NCBI GenBank assembly: GCA_030760725.1
Contig: JASWHV010000003.1
Span: forward strand, 57,612,517 to 57,676,516
Direction of reading: 5' to 3'
Source of the DNA: Neostapfia colusana
Taxonomy: Eukaryota > Streptophyta > Magnoliopsida > Poales > Poaceae
Length of the DNA: 64,000 nucleotides
Below the pieces are notes generated by a model that saw only the letters and a program-made list of their open reading frames with translations, did not search any database and was not told the DNA's origin. The first letter of the stretch is position 1, and each line of letters begins with the position of its first letter. This document shows, one piece after another, positions 1 through 9,983 of this stretch. The position numbers were made by a program, and so were the translations under genes.

Positions 1-1350
1 GAGGTCTGCTTATCCCCGGTGGCGAGTTTTAACAAGAGAAGCAAGAATGTTTTGAGTCATCTGTGCTTCTGAGTTGCAAATATAGGCTACATCCTGAAAT
101 GGCCTCGTACAGCTCGGTGGAATTTGTTCTGAGAAGGTTGACGTTTCCTTGGCCTGCTGCCATTAGTGTGTATATTAGCTCAAAGTCCTCCCTTTTCTGT
201 TTATTTTGTTTCAACGGGGTTTTGGTGGTTGCAAGAATCCGGCGTGGTACATTCTATTGGCCATACCTATACCATTGAAATAGGTGTGATTATGTAGTTA
301 ATAGGGTGCCCGTTGGTTCTCTATGCAGAATAGCAGAAGACTGCATAATAAGATGTATTTTATCTAGCGAAATAGAATGTATATTTCTTGGCGCATTCGT
401 TAATACTGGCCAAGCTCACTATTTGCAAACCTCCAATCCAAGCTGTTTGGTCCCCCCTCCGAATTTAAATATTTGGTGTCAATAATTTAAATCAATCTGA
501 GGTGCTCTCTGCTCAAAATATTTGATGCTGATTATTTAAAATTGAAATAAATTAAACTAAACAGCTTCAAATATTTTGAATTGTTTTTGCTCGCATGGCT
601 GCAACGTGGCAACTCTTGTCACGTGGTCTATGTTTTTTTAGCCTGTAGTTCGCGGGTGCTACAGCATTGTGGTCACAGCCGATAAATGCTTTACGGTAGC
701 TTGTTGCCGGAAGCTGGCCATTCTGCTCGCTGCGGCAGGGGAACGGGCCAACGAGGTGCTCCTCGCGCCGTTCTTACGCGTCCCCTTTCGCTCGAAAGCT
801 TCATCGAGGCCTGGAGATGGGGGAGACGAACCACGCGCTCGGTAGCGTTCACCGGCCGGGCTGCCTGTGCATTCGTACGGCTTCGGCAACCGAAACCCGC
901 ACGCGCAGCGGTGGATTGTTAACCTGCGGGCAGCACGACCGATCGGCCCCCGACACAGCAGTGATGCCGCTGGCGATGAAGTTCACCGCGCCCGCGTGCC
1001 TGTTTGACTGTATCCCTACTGCTTCAGCCATCAGGTGCTGACAAATGCAGCGAAGGATCGCTCCCATAAGAGGATAGGTCCTAGGAAGGGATTTAAGAAC
1101 ATTTCTCATCCTTTCTTCAGTTAGTATAGGGTACTAAGTACTAATCATCGTTCAGAAAGACAAGGGCTAATGATACAAGCGAAAACAGAAGCTACCTTGT
1201 TAGCTTTCCTGGGAGGAATGTAGCACGCCAGGTTTTTGACGATTAATACAGGGAAAACATCCAATGGAAAATTTTGCACGTACAACAGCAATCAAACCTA
1301 AAAGGAAGAAAACCTGCCCTCTCCTCTGCTTGTAACATCCTACTTCTATT
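1..1350. other. Intergenic, no recognised gene
   Basis: No open frame here resembles a known protein. The first 300 bases could be the 3-prime end or UTR of a gene lying to the left, but nothing proves it. Positions about 438-568 start with CAAGCTGTTTGGTC and end with the near-complement ACTAAACAGCTTC, enclosing AT-rich DNA, so a small MITE-like element is possible. Positions 660-1040 are richer in GC, with short overlapping frames on both strands and no codon pattern I can recognise. Confidence 0.4.
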
Positions 1351-4150
1351 CTAGTTTTTGGTCTTGTCATCCTCCACGGTTGAGCTGCTGGTACCTTCAC
1401 CAGCCTCCTTCGCTACATCACAGCCCTGGCTGCGGATCTTCTCCGAGTACTTGGCAAAGGCAGCAGCAAGGGCTGACTTTACATCAGAATCTTTCTTGCT
1501 CTTTGATGCGCTCGGCTTTTCAGCTGTATTTTCTGAACCATCATTTGTGGAAGAGAGTTTCCGTGATGCTTTCTCTCTGTCAGGAGTATCGGGAACTACA
1601 AGGTTTGGGCGGACAGAAACTCGTTTGAATGGCTCATGGAAAGTGTCATAAAGTCGCTTTACCTACAACCGATGAGTAAACCATAAACATTGATCAATGG
1701 AAACAGGATACCGTGCTATTAAGCACAACAGCAAAACACTACAAAGCAAGGATATTATGACAAGCGTAACCGCCGTGCAAGTTGCAGTGAGAGAAGGTTA
1801 ACTATATTATTACCTTTCGCTCACCAATTCCTGGGCAACGTGCCAGTTCTTCCATAGAAGCATCCATAATTCGAGAGAGTGACTGAAATACATGATGAAC
1901 AAAGGCATATTATAATGCGAACGTTATTGCTATAAGCACAACAAACTGTGAAATTGTGAGTTGAAAAACTTGTAAGAATGATCATGGATTCAGGAGGATC
2001 CCTTATCCAACATACCCCGAAAGATGAACCAAGTGTGACAACATCTGTTTTGTTTACATGGCGAACGGATGTAAGTGCGTGACTCAACTGCAAAACAATG
2101 TCCAGAACCAGATATACAAACAACTTAGATGGTAAGGTATGAAGGTGACTGAAATTTTAGTGGTGTATATGATTAATCATCAGCAGCACAAGGGATTAAG
2201 GATTATGCAAAATTGCAATGGCAGATAAGAGACAATTACTATAAATTTAACATCATTGACGAAGCTAGGAAATTTTTTGACTCACAATTACTTTGCATAA
2301 TTACATTTGTCTTAGCGATCCAATGGAATATACCATAAAACTACTTTTATTCTTGCATGGGTGCCTAGGAATAATGCATACCCGTGATAAATAGTCATTA
2401 TCCGTGTGCTCCCGGATACTGTCAGCTGGCTTGTTTTCATACACTTTAATAGTCTCCAAGTACCGACCACATTCCTCCATGCTACAAAAGAGAACAGTTT
2501 GTGAAAAAAGTAAAAAAAAAGGCATAGCCATTGCTGAAAGCTCCCACACGTTGTGGGGTCTGGGGAAGGGAATTTCTAGGCAGCCTTCCCCTTGCTTATT
2601 TTGCAAGGAGGCTGATTCGAACCCAGGACCTCCAGGACACAAGTGGAGAGACTCTACCACTGCGCCAGGCCTGCCCTTCTTTGTGAAAAAAGTATACATA
2701 TTTTTTTTCTGGTTTGTATACGAAGTGTGAAATGGTAAATTAGATTAGTTTCAAGAAAACCATTACAGAATCCCACAATTATACTCCACAGGCAATGCAC
2801 AAGAGAAAGTTAGTACAGGACTACAGGATGATATCAGAATTATATTCACATTACAGAGAACTTATACCACAGTATGGAATGGAGCACGGAGAATAGGAAC
2901 AAGCATATTACTGAATCGAAGCACAAAATAAGTTATAGACTGATACCTCCAACCACACAGGAGAGTGCAGTCATGAAGCAGTGCTGTTCTTGTAATTTCA
3001 TGTAAAGGCTTGACCACATCTTCCTATGAACAGTGAGGTTGCTAGATTTAATAAGCTAATATGTTTCAAAAGACACATCTGCAGGTCAAGTAAATATGTA
3101 TGTCAAGTGACTGAAACTTACAACATCAATGTGGCACAAAATGACACGGAGCCTGAAATTCTTCTGCAGCTCTCTTATCCGATAATACAAATAGTCTGGG
3201 TGCAGAAGATGGTACCTGATACTGCATCCACAAAAACAGAAACTTAAACAGTAAGAATCACAAAATGCCAGTACCTGAAAGGAGAAATCTGAGGCATATA
3301 AGGCATGACTCTGTCCTAATAACTAACACTGAATATAGAGATTCAATATAGCACAAAAGAGTGAAAAAGCGAACAAAGGTATTGTAACATCTCATTGTCT
3401 AATACTATACTTGTGTTGGAATCAGATACGCAGACACATTTAACTAATATATACAAGTACGATCCTGAACTTGTAATGCTGGCACTGATGACACAGTAAG
3501 ATGCAGGCAGTGAGAACCTTATGTACAGCGCACATGAAGATTGCCCGAGCACGTAGTCCGGCACAATATCGGCGAACGTCCACCTGGCATTCCTGATGTG
3601 CTTCAGGAGCGGGTTCCCTTTCTGCCGAACAACAAACGAATGAGGGCTCGAAATTCGCCTTAGAAGAGGGGGAGATGAATCTCCGAACAGGAAGCGACAT
3701 AGCCACCGTGCCAGCAATCGCGGTCCAATACCTGCCGATGGCTGACGAGGATTACGTTCTTGCTCTGGGGCACCGGTGCAGAGGGGCTAGCCTGGGGCGG
3801 CCTGCACCACGACGCCAACTCAGAAGCGTGATGCAGGCTGGCGTCGGGGGAGTCTCGAGAAGAAGGGGGTGGAGAGGAAGGTTTAAGTACCTTGGAGCGG
3901 TGGCCGTAGGCTGGGGAGGAGGCGGCGGTGGCGGAGGAGAGTAGAACTCGGTGGACTTGAGGAACGAGAAGGACTGCGAGAACGATGCGGCCGACGACGA
4001 GGAGGAGGAGGAGGCAGTGGCAGTGGCTACAGGAGGGTTGTAGGACGGCGGTGCGGACGAGGAGGCGCCGCTGCCAAAGACCTCCTGGTATGAAGGGATC
4101 TTGATGAGGTCCTTGCCGGACTTCCCCTGGTCGCCTCGCCCTCTATCCAT
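1351..4150 (-). CDS. ERCC1: DNA excision repair protein ERCC1 (RAD10 homologue)
   Basis: Non-catalytic partner of the XPF nuclease, which cuts 5-prime of lesions in nucleotide excision repair and acts in crosslink and recombination repair in the nucleus. Nine exons joined by GT-AG introns: 4150-3891, 3801-3732, 3621-3518, 3215-3122, 3023-2947, 2481-2382, 2087-2016, 1882-1814, 1662-1351. These total 1158 nt, or 385 residues, in frame throughout. The start MDRGRGDQGKSGKDLIKIPS is followed by a Ser/Pro-rich leader. Then come the conserved central nuclease-like domain (KGNPLLKHIRNARWTFADIV, SLEECGRYLE-like string, YLSR) and the C-terminal tandem helix-hairpin-helix domain (LARCPGIGERKVKRLYDTF). 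The tail after about residue 300 is charged and low in complexity, as in plant ERCC1. An Au SINE lies in intron 5. No lesion was seen, so the gene looks functional. The call rests on recognising the domain sequences; the splice sites are inferred. Confidence 0.95.
2513..2679 (-). mobile_element. Au-type SINE in ERCC1 intron 5
   Basis: On the minus strand the element opens with a tRNA-like A box (TGGCGCAGTGGTAGAG) and a B box (GGTTCGAATC). It ends with a GTGGGAGC-type tail and a run of T, the layout of grass Au SINEs. A perfect 15-bp target-site duplication, TTTGTGAAAAAAGTA, flanks it at 2498-2512 and 2680-2694. It is inserted in the same orientation as ERCC1, between exons 5 and 6, and does not touch the splice sites. 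Confidence 0.9.
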
Positions 4151-4382
4151 GGCGACGCCGGAGAGGCGCGGTGGTTCGACGGGGCCGGACCTCTGACTTT
4201 GACCATCGCCGTACCCGTGGGCGTCGCCGAGCAAGTTTAGAGCTAAGAGGGAGACGAAAGAGACATGGGCCGATATTTTTTTAAGGGATACATGAGCTGA
4301 ATTAACTGTTGCGGATCTGTGGCCTGCTCGCGTGAAGCAAGCGGTGGTCTGGCCCAGAAGGACCGGAAAAGAAAAGAAAAAT
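4151..4382. promoter_or_regulatory. ERCC1 upstream region
   Basis: This is the spacer between the ERCC1 start codon and the left end of the Mutator-like element. It should hold the 5-prime UTR and the core promoter. I see no clear TATA box. If the mobile element boundary is right, the gene has only about 230 bp of older DNA upstream before transposon sequence begins. Confidence 0.35.
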
Positions 4383-4868
4383 GTTGGGTCCACATACATC
4401 CAGAATTTTTTTATTTTAGCACCATTACTTAACCATTTAATATTATTAGCCTGCACAAAAAATTGACAAGTTGCTGTCCACGCGATGGGGCAATAACGGG
4501 CACGTCAGCCTGTCGTCTGCAACAGGAAAATCTAGAAATGAGTATTATTTGGTCTTTGACACCGATTTAAAAATACTTAGAGACATATTTAGAAAGTGTT
4601 TTTATTAAAGTTAATGTAGAATACATTGTTATGATTTTATGTAATGAGCAAAAGAAAGTTTTTGGTTATGTAATTTTGAATATGCATTACAATCACAAGT
4701 TCGAATGTTCAATTTTGTTACATTGAATTGGTTTTTGAACTGTTATTTAATAATACTTAGAGGCATATTCAAAAGATTTTGTTATGGAAGTAAATATATC
4801 GCAATAGCACAATTACCATTTAATAAAAAAACTCAGCACTGAATACATTATGAAGTTTATTAAATGGC

Positions 4869-5213
4869 TCATGTAGATTCTACTAAGTGTAACAGGGGTA
4901 TTTTTCCCTCGCGCAATGTATCCGGACCGACATCCCTTTCGCGACGTGCTCTCTCGCGTAAGCGTTCCTGCTCATCCTCTCTATCCTGACGAGCAATATG
5001 TTCCTCCTCTTGAGCCTTGTGATGATACTTTTCCTTGAATCTTTGAAGTTCTTCTTGACGCTTGCGCTGACGCTCCTCCTATTTAACTCTCTCCTTCCTC
5101 TCCTCCTCAACCCGCTTTTTGTACGCCATCTCGTAGTGAAAGTTACTCCAAGCATCTCTGAGCATCGCGTGTATGTACTCGACGTCTTGCGTTGTTTGTT
5201 CGTGGATGATGTA
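4869..5213 (-). pseudogene. Charged coiled-coil ORF relic of the MULE
   Basis: A reading frame from a possible splice acceptor at 5214 down to a TGA at 4871-4869 encodes about 115 residues. They are very rich in Glu, Arg, Lys and Gln (EERQRKRQEELQRFKEK and similar), typical of a long coiled coil. An in-frame TAG at 5081-5079 breaks it. The frame is preceded by YIIHEQTTQDVEYIHAMLRD. It probably forms the C-terminal part of the same transposon gene as the zinc-finger segment at 6270-6700, because both lie on the minus strand in the right order. That link is inference. I do not recognise a precise family. Confidence 0.45.
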
Positions 5214-5652
5214 CTATAACTCACAAAAGAGACGGTGAGGACTGCATGCTTCATGATGTGTCATTATGAAATTTCGAAATGAAATGTGAATAGGAAATTG
5301 ATATATTCCTGAAGTATATATGTTACATGACGTCTACCATTTGAAAAAAATGGCGTGGTCCTATGATGGGGATCATATTCATATTTGTTGCACATCCATA
5401 GTATCAAACCATACGAAACCCCCAATCTAAGATCTTTTACGAATAGACAATCAGTGCCACTAAGACACATTGGTAGTTGTAGTAACTTTGGAATGTGAAC
5501 TCTCTCTTTTTGGTTTGGTGGTGAAGTAAGGTGAGTCCATGGTACTACAACTACGATGTATTGAATGGGAGTGTTTCTAACGAGAGGTGCATTTGTGAAG
5601 TGCGATTATGGCAAATGTGCGCGGTAGCTCTTAAATAGATGATCGAAACATG

Positions 5653-5915
5653 TTGTCGTCCAATAGGTGGGCGACTCATCCACCTATTGGACGACTCATA
5701 CAGTAGGTAAACGACTCGTCCATCACGTGGACGATTCGACGAATTGTCTATCAGTTCGACGACTCGTTTATCAGTTAGATGACCCGTACATCAGGTGGAC
5801 GACTCGTCCATCAGTTAGACGACTCATCCATCAGGTGGACGACTCGTCCATTAAGTGGGCGACTTGACCATCAGGTGGAGGAGTCGTCCACCACGTGGAT
5901 GACTCTTTTTATAAA
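5653..5915. repeat. 20-bp tandem array with self-complementary units
   Basis: About thirteen imperfect copies of a 20-bp unit, near CATCAGGTGGACGACTCGTC, lie head to tail. Each good unit contains TGGACGA-C-TCGTCCA, two 7-nt arms that pair across one base, so single strands of the array can fold into serial hairpins. Related copies occur at 6815-6915 and just inside the right inverted repeat (25835-25870). The length of 20 is not a multiple of three, so the short frames across it are not coding. Confidence 0.8.
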
Positions 5916-6269
5916 GGATCTTGATGTTTCCTTGCAGAAATCCTGTAGCCTTTCCACACTCACCTTAAAATTCGTTTGTGGTTGTTGTTATATTGAAAAT
6001 TTATATTTCAAATCACCACTAGGGGATGATTTACCTCTGATGTGGACGTCATATAATACTACACTTCATCTACAACTATAGGAGACTAGAAGTTTGTTTC
6101 CTCCAAGTTTATTAAAATTTAAGGTACAGGATCATACATTGCAACGATAATTGCGAGCATATATTGGTAGCATACACTGGAAACAACAACGAGAACTAGT
6201 TTTAACTAGTAGGTTTTGGCTTGTAGCAAGACATGTTGTTGCAAACAGACCTAGTACCTATGTACTAGA

Positions 6270-6700
6270 ATATCTGTGATTCCATTTCGGCAAGCTCAAC
6301 AACCATTTCTCGGTTTCGATCTTGTAAATATTAATGTAATCTTTAGTTGGGTTGATAGGTGGTGGGCCAACCCAGTGTGTGTATCCGCAGTTATCATTAT
6401 CAAAGTAGCGCTAGTAAAACAGAAATGAAGGTCAAAATATGATAATATGTCAGTTCATAAATACTACGTAATTTTAACTTACTCCACCGTTAGGACAACG
6501 AAAGTATCGATGATCACTTCCCTCTCTTCCATCCATCATTTGCACAACAGAATCGGGGCTGCAACGGCAATTAGGCCACTCTTCCTTGGTACTATCATAA
6601 GAACGAATAGGATCAAATAAACCAAAATTACTCCTGCTTAGAACCGGGAACTTGTTGAGTGGTGGTTCATGCCACTCAGGACCACCCACTCAATAGTCCT
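6270..6700 (-). pseudogene. GRF-like zinc-finger relic of the MULE
   Basis: The first segment (6689-6474) reads WPNCRCSPDSVVQMMDGREG then HRYFRCPN, giving C-x-C and the arginine/aromatic/cysteine core of GRF zinc fingers. A second segment (about 6420-6270), after a likely intron, supplies the last cysteine and the aromatic end (DNDNCGYTHWVGPPP). GRF fingers bind nucleic acid and are found in plant proteins carried by transposons. Beyond this, the frame shifts and stops within about 40 codons, so the gene is dead. It lies between the mobile-domain relic and the coiled-coil relic on the same strand and was probably one transposon gene with the latter. Confidence 0.5.
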
Positions 6701-6814
6701 GATGCCGCTCTAATGTTTCTCACTCCTATCCTGCCACAACCTCTACTCGCCATTGTTTGGTTAATCTCATCTCTCACTCTCAGTTGGTGACTCTCGCGGC
6801 GGTGCGACCTTTAT

Positions 6815-6915
6815 AGGCCGACTGTCGTTCATCGCGTGGAGGACTCGTTCACCACGTGGACGACTCGTCTACGGCATGGAGGACTCCTCCACCTCGTCGA
6901 CGACTCTCTACGTCC
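6815..6915. repeat. Second patch of the 20-bp hairpin repeat
   Basis: Several degenerate copies of the GTGGACGACTCGTC motif (for example CACCACGTGGACGACTCGTC) lie here on the upstream side of the zinc-finger relic. They match the larger array at 5653-5915 and the copy inside the right inverted repeat. Confidence 0.65.
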
Positions 6916-6950
6916 GTCCAACAGCCCATGACAAATGAATCTATGTTTGC

Positions 6951-9075
6951 CTAAGGAATTTTTGCAACTCTAAGGAGACTGAAGTATTGTACAACAAGTA
7001 GACATAAAAATAAATTAACATCCAAAATATCATACATAAAGTTAAACAAAATACACATGATATAGTACATCAACGCGTAGCGTGCTTGCCACGCCAACCT
7101 AGAATCCCTCCGCGCCTCTCGAACATGGTCAACATCGTATGTTAGCGGGTCAGGTGGATTCGTGGGCCTAGGTGGTCCTATCGGCGTCACTTCCTGCATT
7201 CGTTGCGTCGACCCCGAAGCTTCTTGTGTCTGAGGAAGTATGTCCGCCATAGCATCAGCAACATACGCTTCTGAGTCGCAGGAGACACTCAAATTGTGTT
7301 GCGTCACATCAGAACCGTAAGACTGGTCCTTGAAACCTTATAAAATTTATTGTTTGTTAGATTTGTAAATAATTAATAATGTTAATAATATTTATGAAAC
7401 TTACACTTGCCAGTACACTAGTTGCATGTCACAACAATGTCATCCAGACGCGTAGGACGAACGCAAGACGTTGACGACACTGTACAGATAATAAATTAAA
7501 TTAGTACGTTCAACATTTTAGTAGAAGTTAAAGGTCTTCATATATCTTACCTGCTGTCTCAACAGACGCTAGCAGTGGAACTATCATCGCTGGAACGAAC
7601 ATTGGCTGTTGTACGAAGGAGTCTTGAAAACAAGACTCCGTGCAGGACAAAGCCATATTCTTCAAGACCTTCGTAATGTATTTGTCTATCTTCTTAAAAG
7701 CTGACGCCAACTCTTCTCGGAGGATATGCAACCCTAGAAACGTGTTTTGGGCCATTGCCCTAGCATTGATCTGTGCACTCCGAAGCATCTCAACGTGCAT
7801 ACAAATAAAACTTAAATCATATGTGCTACAACAAAACTTACGTGATTCAAAAAATAAGTAATACCAAACTTACCGCAACTAAGGTGTTACGATCCAGGTA
7901 CCTAGGATGCGTGTCACTAGAAAACACGACGTGTACCTCCGGCTCTTATGATACGTACGTGATCCTCGTACGTGCATGAGTCATGTACCATCCTAGATAC
8001 TCCACGGTGTACGGAAATGCATCCGCGATGATTTGAAGAGCTGCCTCTACCCACTACTGTACCCAAGTTTCCATACGAGGCCAGAACACGGCTATAGAGA
8101 AACCCTTGCTTGTGTGCTTGCGTGCAACATACAACGTTATTGAGCCATTTAAAGTTATTGTACGTTAGATATAAAAATGTAGAAAACAACTTATGTGTGT
8201 GCAATTGACGGAACCGCGAGGCCCCAAGGAACTAAAAAGACCTGCTGCCGCCGAAATTGCCACATAACCCGGTGACGGGAGTACTCCTCCACGCAGATGT
8301 CATACATCAGAGCCTTCCGTGTCCACCACACGTTCAGATCTCTCGTGCACAACGACGACAATCCGACGGGTGCGCGATGCTCCACGGCCTCGTAGGAGTA
8401 CGGAGTCCATATGACGTCGCTGTCCACCAGTAGGCAATCGAACGACATCGTGTACTCCGGTTAACCCCTATGCACTGTATCGTCACCCCAGGTACGCTAC
8501 AAAACAAAAATCATTAGAATAAAAAAATGCCTTGCGTAAGATTGAACATATATGAAATAGAATTTCAATTACCATGCGCTGAGTCCAGTATGTGCCCATT
8601 GTTGGCCTGTCCTCCTCGGTGTTCCCGTACAAGGTGCCGTCGTAGGGGTGACGTCCAGTACAGGCCGACCTATCGGGAACCGCTCGTACGCCCATAGGAT
8701 CAGCGACCAAGGGCATCCAGTCAAGATCCCATCCGTTGCAACCTAATTACAATGGAAATACTACAAGTAAGATGATAGATGATTAACAGATGTCAATTTA
8801 GCAAATGTTGAAAGAATTTGTTGTTAGTAAATTACCTTTGTGCACGTTGTACACACAACTCGATACGTAGCCGCTAGCACAGCTGAACCCCAACTATACT
8901 GCGAAACTACTTGAAGGAGATTGTCTACTATATCTCTCGCGAAGTAGATAAGACGTTTGTCCACCGAGTCCCCATGTGAATGTATGAACATTATCCACCG
9001 GAAGAGCCACAAAAGGTACGCCTTCAAGTGTCTCGAGACAGTATACTAGTCTGCATGTGGGTGGATCTCCTCTGG
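6951..9075 (-). pseudogene. Plant mobile domain (PMD) protein relic, C-terminal exons
   Basis: Continuation of the gene whose first exon is at 22418-22715. The exon 9075-8836 (80 codons, clean AG and GT borders) holds the family strings LKAYLLWLF and QYSWGSAVLAATYR, with one TAG early on. The exon starting at 8742 contains WAYERFPIGRPVLD, which matches the family but is out of frame with the following YGNTEEDRPTMG. The exon near 8448-8190 has LMYDICVEEYSRHRVMWQF. The segment near 8110-7880 has AFPYTVEYLGWYM, and two more pieces run to 6951. PMD proteins include MAIN/MAIL1-type silencing factors and many transposon-borne copies. Frameshifts and stops show this copy is dead. Exon borders after 8190 are approximate. 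Confidence 0.75.
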
Positions 9076-9271
9076 CTGAAAAGAACAATAAACAATATAG
9101 TTATTACTAGAATTATTACTTATTGTCGGTACCATGCAGACCGGGTACCCCGCGTAGTAGATAACAGACAGTCTGGGCCCCTCCTCTTTGTTGAGGCGGG
9201 CCCCAGCGTAGCCACGTGCCCTTGGCCCCATGGTCATCCGTGGGACTGCCACGTGCGCTTGAGCTCCGGAG

Positions 9272-9710
9272 CTGACACGTTCCCTGGGCTCTGGTCCGAG
9301 CCTCCCCGCAGAGGTGAGGTCCGGAGCTGCCACGTGTCCTCTGGCTCAGAGCCACCTCATTGCTGAGGACAGCACCGGGGCTGACACGTGCCCTGGGCTC
9401 CGGTCCGAGCCTCCCCGCTGAGGTGAGGTCCGGGGCTGCCACGTGTCCCCTTGCTACGAGCCACCACCCCGCTGAGAACAGCTTCACTGCTGACACGTGC
9501 CCTCAGCTCCGGTCCGAGCCTCCCCGCTGAGGTGAGGTCCGGACCTGCCACGTGTCACTTGGCTCAGAGGTACCTCCTCGCTGAGGACAGCTTCGCTGCT
9601 TACTTGTGCCATGGGCTCCGGTCTGAGCCTCCCCGCTCAGGTGAGGTTCAGAGATGCACGTGCCCCCTTACTCCAAGCCCGTCGATAAGAGCTCCAGAGT
9701 CGCCACGTGC
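9272..9710 (+). repeat. 109-bp tandem repeat inside the solo LTR
   Basis: Four head-to-tail copies start at 9272, 9381, 9490 and 9599, each 109 bp apart; the last is more diverged and shortened. Each unit contains GGTCCGAGCCTCCCCGCTGA-like sequence and CACGTG or CACGTGTC motifs, the core of G-box elements. The long overlapping frames on both strands here come from the repeat and its high GC content. I do not consider them genes. Confidence 0.9.
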
Positions 9711-9983
9711 CCCGCAATCCGTCGTGGGCCGTTGATCGACAAAGTCAAGAAGTAAGTGCGCTGTCAGGCTTCACATTAAAGGCTCACGCCTTCCCTAGAA
9801 GCATGGTGCACTACACACGCCTTCGTACTCTACCCGTTTGCCATTACGGTGACAAGACTGGGCGAAGGCGTGACAGCAGTACAGTGTCACCCAATGGCAT
9901 GAAGCCGCCCAAGCAGGGCGAGAAGGCGCGACGACAAGACGGCGTCTTCATCGTCACCTGACACACACGCAGGGGCGCTCAGC

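Noticed and set aside
2600..2672. Possible tRNA gene (A and B boxes)
   Set aside because: The boxes are part of an Au SINE with its own 3-prime end and a 15-bp TSD. No cloverleaf with an acceptor stem could be drawn.
3752..4456. Long minus-strand frame with extra N-terminal residues before ERCC1
   Set aside because: Only the part from the ATG at 4150 to the donor at 3891 belongs to ERCC1. The upstream part is leader DNA and the downstream part is intron.
5667..5867. Apparent 7-residue peptide repeat (VDDSSI-like)
   Set aside because: It comes from the 20-bp DNA repeat, whose length changes frame at each unit.
5653..5915. CRISPR-like array
   Set aside because: There are no unique spacers: the units abut directly and the context is a plant nuclear transposon.
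9116..9735. Overlapping frames in the 109-bp repeat
   Set aside because: GC-rich LTR repeat on both strands with no protein signature.
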